Below are positions 45,007 through 53,003 of a DNA stretch of 64,000 bases, piece by piece; the stretch's first letter is position 1, and each line of letters begins with the position of its first letter. The stretch covers positions 1 through 64,000 of the forward strand of contig CALFIX010000049.1 of assembly GCA_937877515.1 (NCBI GenBank), written 5' to 3'. The notes beneath the pieces are model-generated. The model saw nothing but the letters and a program-made list of their open reading frames with translations, was not told where the DNA came from and did not search any database. The DNA is from an uncultured Treponema sp. (GTDB taxonomy: Bacteria > Spirochaetota > Spirochaetia > Treponematales > Treponemataceae). The translations under genes were made by a program, and so were the position numbers.

Positions 45007-45039
45007 GAGCCTTCCGCAGAAACGGAAGGCTCTTTTTTT
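45007..45039 (+). terminator. DAHP synthase attenuator terminator
   Basis: GAGCCTTCCG (45007-45016) pairs perfectly with CGGAAGGCTC (45023-45032) around CAGAAA, then seven T. The 5' arm CTTCCGCA is also complementary to TGCGGAAG in the leader frame (44948-44955), so the two pairings exclude each other. Confidence 0.92.
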
Positions 45040-45046
45040 ATGGAAA

Positions 45047-45115
45047 TGAGGCCGGCATGGAGGCCCCTGTTGCGAAGCAATGAGCGAACAGCGAAGGCCG
45101 GAACGCCGTAATAAG
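45047..45115. repeat. Intergenic repeat, copy 5
   Basis: It begins GAGGCCGGC and ends CGCCGTAATAAGAG; copy 6 at 62583 starts with the same GAGGCCGGC and ends GGCCGTAATAAGA. CTGTT/AACAG and TTGC/GCAA pair inside. It lies between the attenuator and the DAHP synthase gene, so it is transcribed as part of the leader. Confidence 0.55.
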
Positions 45116-45187
45116 AGGGTATGTTTTTTTACTGTAAGAGTGTTCAGAAGTAAAAAAAGACTGCCGTACAATATCAAGGAGAAAAAA

Positions 45188-46222
45188 ATGATTATCGTAC
45201 TTAAAAAGGGAACAAGCAAACCTCAGATTGACAATTTTGTTTCTGAAGTAAAGGAGAAAGGTCTTGGCGTTCATGTGAGCGAAGGTAAGGAAATTACAAT
45301 CGTTGGTCTTTTAGGAGACACGAGCAAGCTTGACCCTAAGGATTTTCTTGCCAATGAGATTGTAGAAAGTGCAGAGCGTGTTTCAGCTCCATATAAAATG
45401 GCAAGCAGAAGCTTCCATCCGGCTGACACCGTTGTTATGGTTGGTGAAGGCCAGAGCGGTGTTACTCCATGTCCTGTGGGAGATAAAAAAATAATTCCTT
45501 TAATTGCAGGCCCTTGTTCTGTAGAAAATGAAGAACAGATTATGGATGCAGCCCGTGCAGTTAAAAAAGCCGGTGCCCGTATTTTGCGTGGTGGAGCATA
45601 CAAGCCCCGTACTTCTCCTTACAGCTTTCAGGGGCTCGGAAAGGAGGGCATAGACTTGCTTTTGAAAGCTAAAAAAGAAACCGGTCTTCCTATTTGCACG
45701 GAGTTAATGGCAATTAGCGAGATGAAATATTTTGAAGATGTAGATTTAATTCAGATTGGAGCAAGAAACTTTCAAAACTTTGACCTTCTTAAGGAAGTTG
45801 GAAAATTTGGTAAACCTGTTTTGCTAAAGAGGGGATTAAGTGGTACTATAAGTGAGCTTTTGATGAGTGCAGAATATATTATGGCAAACGGTAATGAAAA
45901 CGTTATTCTCTGCGAACGCGGTATCCGTACTTATGATAATTACACCCGTAACTGTCTTGATTTGAGTGCTGTTCCATACCTGCATAAAGTTAGCCACCTG
46001 CCGATTGTCATTGACCCAAGCCATGCCTGTGGTATACGCTGGATGGTAGGAGACCTTGCAAAGGCTGCTGTAGCAATTGGAGCAGATGGTCTTGAAATAG
46101 AAGTTCACTGCAACCCGGATAAAGCTTTGAGCGATGCAAGCCAGCAGCTTACACCAAGTCAGTTTGAAGAACTTATGACAAAACTTAATAAAATTGCTGC
46201 AGTAGAAGACAGGACAATGTAA
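45188..46222 (+). CDS. aroF: 3-deoxy-7-phosphoheptulonate synthase with regulatory N-terminal domain
   Basis: First enzyme of the shikimate pathway, condensing phosphoenolpyruvate with erythrose 4-phosphate. The 344-residue protein has an N-terminal ferredoxin-like domain (about 1-75) as in the Thermotoga-type enzyme, then the barrel with GPCSVEN, GGAYKPRTSPYSFQG, IGARNFQNFDLL and DPSHACG. ATG 45188 follows a ribosome site (caaggaga); the open frame upstream to 45080 crosses the repeat and is rejected. Transcription is controlled by the aromatic attenuator and the ferredoxin-like domain may give feedback inhibition. It overlaps tyrA by one base (TAATG). Confidence 0.93.
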   Translation: MIIVLKKGTSKPQIDNFVSEVKEKGLGVHVSEGKEITIVGLLGDTSKLDPKDFLANEIVESAERVSAPYKMASRSFHPADTVVMVGEGQSGVTPCPVGDKKIIPLIAGPCSVENEEQIMDAARAVKKAGARILRGGAYKPRTSPYSFQGLGKEGIDLLLKAKKETGLPICTELMAISEMKYFEDVDLIQIGARNFQNFDLLKEVGKFGKPVLLKRGLSGTISELLMSAEYIMANGNENVILCERGIRTYDNYTRNCLDLSAVPYLHKVSHLPIVIDPSHACGIRWMVGDLAKAAVAIGADGLEIEVHCNPDKALSDASQQLTPSQFEELMTKLNKIAAVEDRTM

Positions 46223-47106
46223 TGAAAAAAATTAAAGAGCTTTCTTACGGTATTGTTGGACTTGGCATAATGGGCGGTTCGTTTGCAAAGTCCTTGCGTT
46301 TAAATGTTGTAACAGGTGGTAAAATTTATGCATGTAATCGCAGTACGCTTTGCCTTAAGGAAGCTCTTAATGAAGGTGTATGCGATGAAGTTTTTACTTC
46401 TGATAAGGTAGATAAAATGCTTCCTCTTTGCGATGTTGTTTTTATCTGTCTTTATCCGCATGCAACTTTAGATTTTCTTCGTGAGCACATGGCAAGTTTT
46501 AAAAGCGGCGCCATCGTTACGGATGTAAGCGGCGTTAAAGGAATTTTTGAAGAGTCCCTAAAAGATTTTTTACGTGATGATGTGGACTTTATTATTGGGC
46601 ATCCTATGGCCGGTGGAGAAAAGGAAGGTTACGCAGCCAGCAACGCTCGCTTTTTTGTAAACCATAATTATATTCTTTGCCCTAAAGAAAATAATAAAAA
46701 AGAAAATCTTGAACTTATGCGCTACTTAATTACAGAGCTTGGTTTTACGCGTATAACAGAAACTTCTTGCTCAACTCACGACTACAAAATTGGCTTTACA
46801 AGTCAGCTCTGCCATGTTATAGCAAGTGCACTTGTGGAGAGCGCGGAAGACCCGACTATTACGGCTTTTGGTGGCGGCAGCTTTGAAGACCTTACGCGTA
46901 TTGCTTTAATAAATGCGCCTTTGTGGACTGAGCTTTTTATTTCTAACAAAGAAAAACTTGTTTCTCACATAGAAAGCTTTGAAAAACAGCTGGCAGAGCT
47001 AAAGAAAATGATAAAAAATAGCGAAACTGAAGAGCTTAAAAAGTATCTGGAAGATGTTCGTGTAAAGCGGGCAGAAATGGGTGCTATTGTAAGCATTAAA
47101 AAATGA
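46222..47106 (+). CDS. tyrA: Prephenate dehydrogenase
   Basis: NAD(P)-dependent enzyme leading to tyrosine, 294 residues. The nucleotide-binding motif is VGLGIMGGSFAKSLR (residues about 12-26) and the active-site region is IGHPMAGGEKEGYAAS. Neither a chorismate mutase domain nor a C-terminal ACT domain is fused. It shares the leader control of the upstream gene through the TAATG overlap. Confidence 0.92.
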   Translation: MKKIKELSYGIVGLGIMGGSFAKSLRLNVVTGGKIYACNRSTLCLKEALNEGVCDEVFTSDKVDKMLPLCDVVFICLYPHATLDFLREHMASFKSGAIVTDVSGVKGIFEESLKDFLRDDVDFIIGHPMAGGEKEGYAASNARFFVNHNYILCPKENNKKENLELMRYLITELGFTRITETSCSTHDYKIGFTSQLCHVIASALVESAEDPTITAFGGGSFEDLTRIALINAPLWTELFISNKEKLVSHIESFEKQLAELKKMIKNSETEELKKYLEDVRVKRAEMGAIVSIKK

Positions 47107-47125
47107 ATTAAGTAACTTTATAAAC

Positions 47126-47154
47126 TTGCACACTAAAGGCGAATGTGATAGGCT
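47126..47154 (+). promoter_or_regulatory. Possible promoter of apt
   Basis: TTGCAC (47126-47131) and TAGGCT (47149-47154) are 17 bases apart; the -10 is weak. It lies in the gap after tyrA, so apt may have its own promoter. Confidence 0.35.
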
Positions 47155-47192
47155 AAAGTCCGCTGGCATTTTATAAGTCAGTGGAGGTTTTT

Positions 47193-47735
47193 ATGGATAA
47201 AGATTTTGAAGTTTTAGACAAGGTTGTGGGACGTGTTCCTGATTTTCCAAAGAAGGGCGTTCTTTTTTATGATATAACCGGTATATTGCGTCATCCTGAT
47301 GCTTTTAAATATAGTATTGACCGCATGGTAGAGCTTTACAAAGATAAAAAAATAGATGCTGTAGCAGGTATTGAAAGCCGTGGCTTTATTTTTGCTTCTC
47401 CTTTTGCAGAAAGAATGGGAATTCCTTTAATTCTTATTCGCAAAAAAGGAAAGCTTCCGGGAAAGACTTACAGCTGTAAATACAGTCTGGAATATGCAAC
47501 TGCAGAAATAGAAGTTCACTGTACGGATATAAGTGAAGGTCAGAATATTCTTTTAGTAGATGACCTTATTGCTACCGGCGGTACTTTAAATGCTGCAAAG
47601 AATTTAATAGAGCAGGGGGGCGCTAAAGTTACGGATGTTTTTGGCGTTATTGGGCTTCCGTTCTTAAATTACGAAAAGACTTTAGAGCCAATGTGCGTTA
47701 CAACCCTAGTTAATTACAATACAGAGTCTATGTAA
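47193..47735 (+). CDS. apt: Adenine phosphoribosyltransferase
   Basis: A purine-salvage enzyme of 180 residues that joins adenine and PRPP to form AMP. It has the PRPP-binding motif LVDDLIATGGTLNAA and the FYDITGILRHPDAF and GIESRGFIFASPFA blocks. The ATG at 47193 has a strong ribosome site (gtggagg); an in-frame codon at 47181 lies inside that site. Treponemes usually depend on salvage for purines. A terminator follows. Confidence 0.95.
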   Translation: MDKDFEVLDKVVGRVPDFPKKGVLFYDITGILRHPDAFKYSIDRMVELYKDKKIDAVAGIESRGFIFASPFAERMGIPLILIRKKGKLPGKTYSCKYSLEYATAEIEVHCTDISEGQNILLVDDLIATGGTLNAAKNLIEQGGAKVTDVFGVIGLPFLNYEKTLEPMCVTTLVNYNTESM

Positions 47736-47761
47736 AAACTTTCTTAGATTAAATTTTACGG

Positions 47762-47794
47762 GCTGTCGTAATTTTTTTACGGCAGCTTTTTTTT
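47762..47794 (+). terminator. Terminator of apt
   Basis: GCTGTCGTAA (47762-47771) pairs with TTACGGCAGC (47777-47786), followed by eight T. It overlaps the stop of the convergent nuclease gene. Confidence 0.85.
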
Positions 47795-48869
47795 ATTTCC
47801 AGTCGTCAACTAAAATATTTTCTTCCAGAATATTTTCTTCTTCATCCTGCAGCATGGAAAAAAAGTCCAGGCTGGTTCTTTCTTCTACTTCGTCTATGCT
47901 TACTGAGTAGTCCCATATTGTGCCTTCACATTTTTTATTTGGAAGAATGAATGCGGCTGCTATTTTCTTTTTGTCTTTCTGAGCCAGAAGAACTTTGTAA
48001 TAGTATTCCGGAACGCTTACTTTGTTTTGTCCGATGTAAGTGTATTCTTCTGCATTTTTTTCAAGGACGGGACCTGTTACGACAGTAACTTCTCCAAAAG
48101 TTTTTGCCCACGTACGTACCTGGCTTTCTAAGTCTTTCCAAAGCCCGCGGTTTAGCTGAGGAGCCTGCGGACTCATGTTGCTCAAGAGAAAACTTTCGCT
48201 GGCACTTTCTTTGCTCCATTCCATGTCGGCGGCTGGAGCCATGTGGCCTCTGTCATAACCGCTTCCCCTGTAGTCGCTAAGTGTCGCACTTCCCGTGCTT
48301 ATGTTTGGATCCTGTCTGAAGTCTTCCGTGCGGCCTGTAACTGCGTTCAGTTCTTCGCTTGTAAGCGTGTACGCAACCCACTCTGGATTTTCGTAACTTT
48401 CGCGGTAGCAGAGTGTAAAGCCTAAGTATTCATGAACTTCGTGGTCACTGTGCTCTCCGTCTTTTGTGTCTGGATGCGTTCCCCTGCAGAGCGGAATCTC
48501 AATGCTGGAAGTCTTTATGCTGTCGTTCTGCATGCCAGATGCTTTTTTTAAGTATTCAGAAGAGGCGGAGCTTTTTTTTCGGGCAGAGTTTTCATCATTT
48601 TCCTGTTCATAATGTTTGTACGGAGCACCTTTACTGTAGTATTCTTCAATCTGATGCTGGAAAAAGTCTTCCGGACTTTCTGCATTTTTTATGTCTGCAA
48701 TTATTTCTGTCACGGTTTCTTTATATGTTTTTTCCTCTTTTGTGCTTTTGTATTGAATGTAAACTAAGATTAGCAGGACTATGGTTATGACTAAAAGTAT
48801 TATAAAGAGGGTAGAACTGCTATGTTCTTTTTTATTTTTCTTTTTAGATTTATTTTTCTTTTTCTGCAT
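47793..48869 (-). CDS. DNA/RNA non-specific endonuclease (His-Me finger), membrane-anchored
   Basis: A 358-residue protein: lysine-rich cytoplasmic start, span about 20-42 (LFIILLVITIVLLILVYIQYK), charged linker about 45-130, then a NucA-type nuclease. The active site is YDRGHMAPAADM with catalytic His209, and NMSPQAPQLNRGLWKDLE provides the metal asparagine. Such nucleases digest DNA and RNA outside the cell. The single N-terminal span puts the domain outside the inner membrane, for nutrient scavenging or DNA processing. It is 18 bases downstream of the RluA-type gene on the same strand. Confidence 0.92.
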   Translation of the reverse strand: MQKKKNKSKKKNKKEHSSSTLFIILLVITIVLLILVYIQYKSTKEEKTYKETVTEIIADIKNAESPEDFFQHQIEEYYSKGAPYKHYEQENDENSARKKSSASSEYLKKASGMQNDSIKTSSIEIPLCRGTHPDTKDGEHSDHEVHEYLGFTLCYRESYENPEWVAYTLTSEELNAVTGRTEDFRQDPNISTGSATLSDYRGSGYDRGHMAPAADMEWSKESASESFLLSNMSPQAPQLNRGLWKDLESQVRTWAKTFGEVTVVTGPVLEKNAEEYTYIGQNKVSVPEYYYKVLLAQKDKKKIAAAFILPNKKCEGTIWDYSVSIDEVEERTSLDFFSMLQDEEENILEENILVDDWK

Positions 48870-48887
48870 AAAAAGATTGTATCAATC

Positions 48888-49583
48888 TTAAAAAAAAGTG
48901 TCCACAGTTTTCTGCATGTGCTCCGGTAAAGGAATTGTAAAGGTTCTGCTTTTTCCATCTATAGGAACTGTTAGCTTTGTAGAAGCAAGCTGAAGCTTTT
49001 TTATTCCAAGCTTTCGTAGAATTTTGTTAAGCTTAAAGTTTCCGTGCTGGTCATCACCTGCTATTGGAGATAATGCTTTTGCCAGCTGTATTCTTATCTG
49101 GTGCATTCGTCCCGTGCCAAGCGTTATGTGAAGTCTGGACAGTGTAAGCGTTTCCGGTAAGGTCTCTTCCGGGCTTATGAAATTTTTTACATTAACGCTT
49201 ACACTTTCTTCTTCTTCAAAATAAAGAAGTGCATCCTGTGTTTTTCCATGAGCTTCTACAGTACTTTTCAGCTTTCCTTTTTTTGCTTCCTTACCGTTTA
49301 TGCAGGGGTTTCCTAAGCAGATTACAGTGTACTCTTTTTGAACTTCTTTTTCGCCAATGAGTTTTGTCCATCTGTTTGCAGCTTTTGCGTTTTTTGCAAC
49401 AATTAAAATGCCGCTTGTTTCTTTGTCCAGTCTGTGAACGAGATGTATTTTATAGCCTAACTGTAATGATAAATCTTCGTCCAAGGAATGTGTTATGCCT
49501 TTCCCACCCTGAACAGCCGTGCCGTAAGGTTTATTGATAAGGAGAATTTCGTTGTCTTCAAACAGTATGGAAAACTCTTTCAT
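48888..49583 (-). CDS. RluA-family pseudouridine synthase
   Basis: A 231-residue protein with the family catalytic block LVHRLDKETSGILIVAKN, in which the aspartate of HRLD is the nucleophile, and TGRMHQIRIQLA. No S4 RNA-binding domain precedes it, so it is a short stand-alone form. The RNA target (rRNA or tRNA) cannot be read. It lies upstream of the nuclease gene and divergent from the next. Confidence 0.9.
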   Translation of the reverse strand: MKEFSILFEDNEILLINKPYGTAVQGGKGITHSLDEDLSLQLGYKIHLVHRLDKETSGILIVAKNAKAANRWTKLIGEKEVQKEYTVICLGNPCINGKEAKKGKLKSTVEAHGKTQDALLYFEEEESVSVNVKNFISPEETLPETLTLSRLHITLGTGRMHQIRIQLAKALSPIAGDDQHGNFKLNKILRKLGIKKLQLASTKLTVPIDGKSRTFTIPLPEHMQKTVDTFF

Positions 49584-49613
49584 GTTCCGACAATATATTA
49601 GAGGTAAGGGAAA

Positions 49614-50798
49614 ATGACAAGCATAAATTTTTCTAAAGTGAGTTTCAGGGGCCTTTTAGCACCGTTTTTTTTGTTTTTTTTAGCATTATGTCTTTCTACT
49701 CCTGCATTTGCGACATATACGGGGTTTGAAGGTTACGATGAAAACGTTTCCATAGATTTACCGGAAGGTTTTGAATTAGTAGATTCATCAGATAATAATA
49801 TTTTTATTTTACAGTCTTCAATTGTTCCTGTAAAAGCCTTAATCCGAATTTATACCAGGGAGCGTTTTGCAGATACGGGTTCTGCACTTCTGAATGTAAT
49901 GAATTCCTTGAAGGTAGACTATGAGCAGGATAATTTTACATGGCGGGGTTATGATTCCAGTCTGGCTGTATTTGACGGAAACCTGGAGGGAGTTAATTCT
50001 TACGGTTTTGCAACCTGTACAGTTCTTCCAGATGATGATTCTGTAATAGTTTTAATAACCTGGTGTCCTTATGAACAGGCTCCTGACTGTACTCCCTTTA
50101 TGGTAAGCTTTCATGATAGCCTCTGCATAGATAACGGAAGTTTTTATGAAACAGGACTTCTTACCCGTTATGCTTTTCCTCTTTCGCATGTAAAACAGGA
50201 TGTTCTTTTGGAAATTGACGGTAAAGCTGTTGCAACAGAGCTGAAAGATAATGATGTAGAAGCCAGTGAGTACCTTATAAAGCGTGAATATATGGTTTTA
50301 GAGCTTTATGCACAAAGCCCTCTTTGGCAGAAAGCATGGCAGCGTTTTTACCGTATGATTTACAGAGATTCTTTTGATCGCCTAAAAAAGCCTGCGTTTG
50401 ATATATGCAATGCTTTGGCTCCTGAATGTGAAGATGCAACAGAAATAGCACAAAAGCTTTTAACATGGGTACAGGGCTTTAAGTATGAGAGGAAGCAGGA
50501 TTCAACAGATTTTACAAGCTTACCTGCCGTTCTTTTAGGAAATGGCAGTGACTGCGACAGTCGCAGTCTTCTTGTGGCATTATTATTAAGGTCAATGAAT
50601 GAAGACGCAATTATGTTTGTAAGTGCAGTTTATTCTCATGCCGTAGCAGGCTTTGTTTCTACTCATCCCGGATTTGGTTTTACTGTAGACGGTAAAACTT
50701 ATCTTACCGGAGAAACTACCGTACAGGGTTTGACGTGGGGTAAAATAGCTCAGGAGCAAGCTGATCAAAATGCCTGGATTGAAGTCCTGCTTCCTTAA
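49614..50798 (+). CDS. Exported protein with transglutaminase-like C-terminal domain
   Basis: A 394-residue protein with a signal peptide (FFLFFLALCLSTPAFA). The N-terminal 200 residues are beta-rich and unknown. The C-terminal part has GNGSDCDSRSLLVALLLRSM (a Cys at the start of a helix) and then YSHAVAGF and TYLTGETT: the Cys, His and an acidic residue in the order of transglutaminase-like proteases. The third residue is not certain. These domains cut or cross-link proteins. The frame is divergent from the RluA gene, 30 bases away. Confidence 0.65.
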   Translation: MTSINFSKVSFRGLLAPFFLFFLALCLSTPAFATYTGFEGYDENVSIDLPEGFELVDSSDNNIFILQSSIVPVKALIRIYTRERFADTGSALLNVMNSLKVDYEQDNFTWRGYDSSLAVFDGNLEGVNSYGFATCTVLPDDDSVIVLITWCPYEQAPDCTPFMVSFHDSLCIDNGSFYETGLLTRYAFPLSHVKQDVLLEIDGKAVATELKDNDVEASEYLIKREYMVLELYAQSPLWQKAWQRFYRMIYRDSFDRLKKPAFDICNALAPECEDATEIAQKLLTWVQGFKYERKQDSTDFTSLPAVLLGNGSDCDSRSLLVALLLRSMNEDAIMFVSAVYSHAVAGFVSTHPGFGFTVDGKTYLTGETTVQGLTWGKIAQEQADQNAWIEVLLP

Positions 50799-50828
50799 AA
50801 AAATAAAGGGGCTGTATAGTATAGCCCC
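50796..50828 (-). terminator. Terminator of the HTH-EIIA gene
   Basis: GGGGCT and AGCCCC (50808-50813 and 50823-50828) pair; read on the minus strand the stem is followed by TTTATTTTTTT. On the plus strand there is no T tract. Confidence 0.75.
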
Positions 50829-50843
50829 TGGTTTAACCGGTTT

Positions 50844-51491
50844 CTAGTTAGAAGTTAAAAGATTGTATGCTTCTAAAGGTGTCTGAGAAGATATAAGCTT
50901 ATCTTTTAAATCCTGCTCCCTGAGGCGGGCACTAAAGAAAGATAAGGTCTGTAAGTAGTAGCTGTGCTGGTTATAGGCCGCTGCAATCATAATTAAAAGG
51001 CGGACTGGTGTCTCATCAATTGCCTGGAAGTCTATGATGTCTGTACGTGAAATTCCAACTGCCATAACAAGGTCTGTTACTGAAGATAAACGTACATGTG
51101 GGATTGCAATGCCACGCCCCATAGCTGTGCTCATAAGTTCTTCACGCTTAAGAATTTCCTGTGTCAATTCCTTTGCATCCTTAATCTGCGGAGCTGTAGA
51201 AAGAGCTTCTGAAAGTTCTACAAGGGCATCGTGCTTTGTCGGATGATTCATAAAAATAATGCGCTCAGGAGAAAGAATGTTCTTAACCTGAACCTTTATG
51301 TCCTGCGGAGAAGACTTTGATGAAGAAAGCCTGTCGTTAACCCATTTTTCTATTTCGTTTTTCTTAAAGCGCCATACAGTGCCAATTTTACCACTGGGAA
51401 TTTCACCTTTTTGTGCCCAGTCATATACCGTGCGTTCACTTACGCGTAAATATTTTGCAACTTCTTCAATTGTAAGAATATCGTCTTCCAC
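50844..51491 (-). CDS. Helix-turn-helix (excisionase-type) and PTS EIIA fusion protein
   Basis: A 215-residue protein. Residues 1-55 are an excisionase/MerR-like DNA-binding domain (TIEEVAKYLRVSERTVYDWAQKGEIPSGKIGTVWRF) and about 70-215 an EIIA domain with the phosphorylatable His132 in GIAIPHVR. The linker is short (SSSKSSPQD). In such a protein phosphorylation by the PTS could change DNA binding. It is a regulator candidate for carbon or nitrogen state, with no target visible here. A stand-alone EIIA at 4206 may compete for the same phosphoryl donor. Its own terminator lies at 50796-50828. Confidence 0.88.
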   Translation of the reverse strand: MEDDILTIEEVAKYLRVSERTVYDWAQKGEIPSGKIGTVWRFKKNEIEKWVNDRLSSSKSSPQDIKVQVKNILSPERIIFMNHPTKHDALVELSEALSTAPQIKDAKELTQEILKREELMSTAMGRGIAIPHVRLSSVTDLVMAVGISRTDIIDFQAIDETPVRLLIMIAAAYNQHSYYLQTLSFFSARLREQDLKDKLISSQTPLEAYNLLTSN

Positions 51492-51719
51492 TTTAAAAAG
51501 CCCTTACCTTTATGAATTATGTTGAAGTATATTGCAATCTTTACGGTTGTTTGTCAAGTATTACCGTGCAGGCAAGGCGAATAAACATGGACTTGGGCGT
51601 TTCTCTTTGTGCTTTAAAAATTATGGACGGTGGATTTTTTTAGAGATTCTGTTTTGCTTGTAAAAAATTATAGTTTACTATAAAATCTCTTTTCATCGGG
51701 ATAAATAAAGAGGTAAAAA

Positions 51720-52994
51720 ATGAAGCAGGAAACAAAATGTATTCATTCAGGATATACTCCTAAAAACGGCGAATCTCGTATGATTCCAATTATTCAGTCT
51801 ACAACTTTTAAATATAATACATCAGAGGATATGGGACGTCTCTTTGACTTGGAGGCATCCGGTTATTTTTACACACGCTTGCAGAATCCGACAAACGACA
51901 TGGTGGCTGCAAAAATCTGTGCCTTGGAAGGCGGAAGTGCCGCCATGCTTACCTCCAGCGGACAGGCTGCAAACTTCTTTGCTGCGTTTAATATTGCGCA
52001 GAATGGAGACCATATTGTCTCTTCAAGTTCAATTTACGGGGGAACCTTTAACCTCTTTAACGTAACAATGCGTAAAATGGGGGTGGATTTTACTTTTATT
52101 TCTCCTGATGCAAGTGACGAAGAAATTCAGAATGCTGTAAAACCAAATACAAAGGCGTTCTTTGGAGAAACTATTGCAAACCCGGCCCTTACTGTTTTTG
52201 ACATAGAGCGCTGGGCAGCCATTGCACATAAAAACGGAGTTCCCCTCATTGTGGACAACACTTTTGCAACTCCAATAAACTGCCGTCCTTTTGAGTGGGG
52301 GGCAGATATCGTTACCCACTCTACAACAAAGTATATGGACGGTCATGATGCAACTGTCGGGGGCTGTATTGTGGACTCAGGTAAGTTTGACTGGATGGCT
52401 CATAAGGAAAAATTTCCGGGACTTTGTACTCCTGATGAAAGCTACCACGGAATTACCTATGCGCAGAAGTTTGGGAAGGAGGGTGCCTTTATTACAAAGT
52501 GTACCGCTCAGCTTATGAGAGACTTCGGTTCAATTCAGTCTCCCATGAATGCCTATATGCTGAACTTAGGCCTGGAGTCTCTGCCTGTCAGAATAAAGCA
52601 GCACTGTACAAACGGACGCGCTGTTGCAGAATTCCTTGCCGGACATCCAAAGGTTTCCTGGGTAAATTATCCTGGTCTTAAAAACAATAAGTATTATTCA
52701 CTTGCTCAAAAGTATATGCCGAACGGAACCTGCGGTGTCGTAAGCTTTGGCGTAAAGGGCGGAAGAAAGGCTGCTGAAACCTTCATGAAAAACTTAAAGC
52801 TTGCAATGATTGCAACTCATGTAGCAGATGCACGTACCTGCGTTTTGCATCCTGCAAGTGCAACTCACAGGCAGTTAACTGACGAAGAGCTTGTTGCCTG
52901 CGGTGTCGGTCCGGATATGGTCCGCTTTTCCTGCGGTATAGAAGCCCCCGAAGACATTATTCAGGACCTGGCTCAGGCATTGGAAGCCGTGTAA
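51720..52994 (+). CDS. O-acetylhomoserine sulfhydrylase
   Basis: A 424-residue PLP enzyme of the Cys/Met metabolism family that makes homocysteine (or methionine) from O-acetylhomoserine and a sulfur donor. The pyridoxal lysine is Lys204 in THSTTKYMDGH, and YFYTRLQNPTND and TSSGQAANFFA are family blocks. The long upstream gap has no SAM riboswitch that I can recognise. Gene name left blank because the sulfur donor is not readable. It is 9 bases from the next gene. Confidence 0.9.
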   Translation: MKQETKCIHSGYTPKNGESRMIPIIQSTTFKYNTSEDMGRLFDLEASGYFYTRLQNPTNDMVAAKICALEGGSAAMLTSSGQAANFFAAFNIAQNGDHIVSSSSIYGGTFNLFNVTMRKMGVDFTFISPDASDEEIQNAVKPNTKAFFGETIANPALTVFDIERWAAIAHKNGVPLIVDNTFATPINCRPFEWGADIVTHSTTKYMDGHDATVGGCIVDSGKFDWMAHKEKFPGLCTPDESYHGITYAQKFGKEGAFITKCTAQLMRDFGSIQSPMNAYMLNLGLESLPVRIKQHCTNGRAVAEFLAGHPKVSWVNYPGLKNNKYYSLAQKYMPNGTCGVVSFGVKGGRKAAETFMKNLKLAMIATHVADARTCVLHPASATHRQLTDEELVACGVGPDMVRFSCGIEAPEDIIQDLAQALEAV

Positions 52995-53003
52995 GGAAAG
53001 CTT

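Noticed and set aside
51540..51590. TTGACA and TATACT on the minus strand before the HTH-EIIA gene
   Set aside because: They are 20 bases apart, too far for a normal promoter.
51492..51719. Long leader before O-acetylhomoserine sulfhydrylase, checked for a SAM riboswitch
   Set aside because: None of the SAM-riboswitch blocks I know were found, and there is no terminator before the gene.
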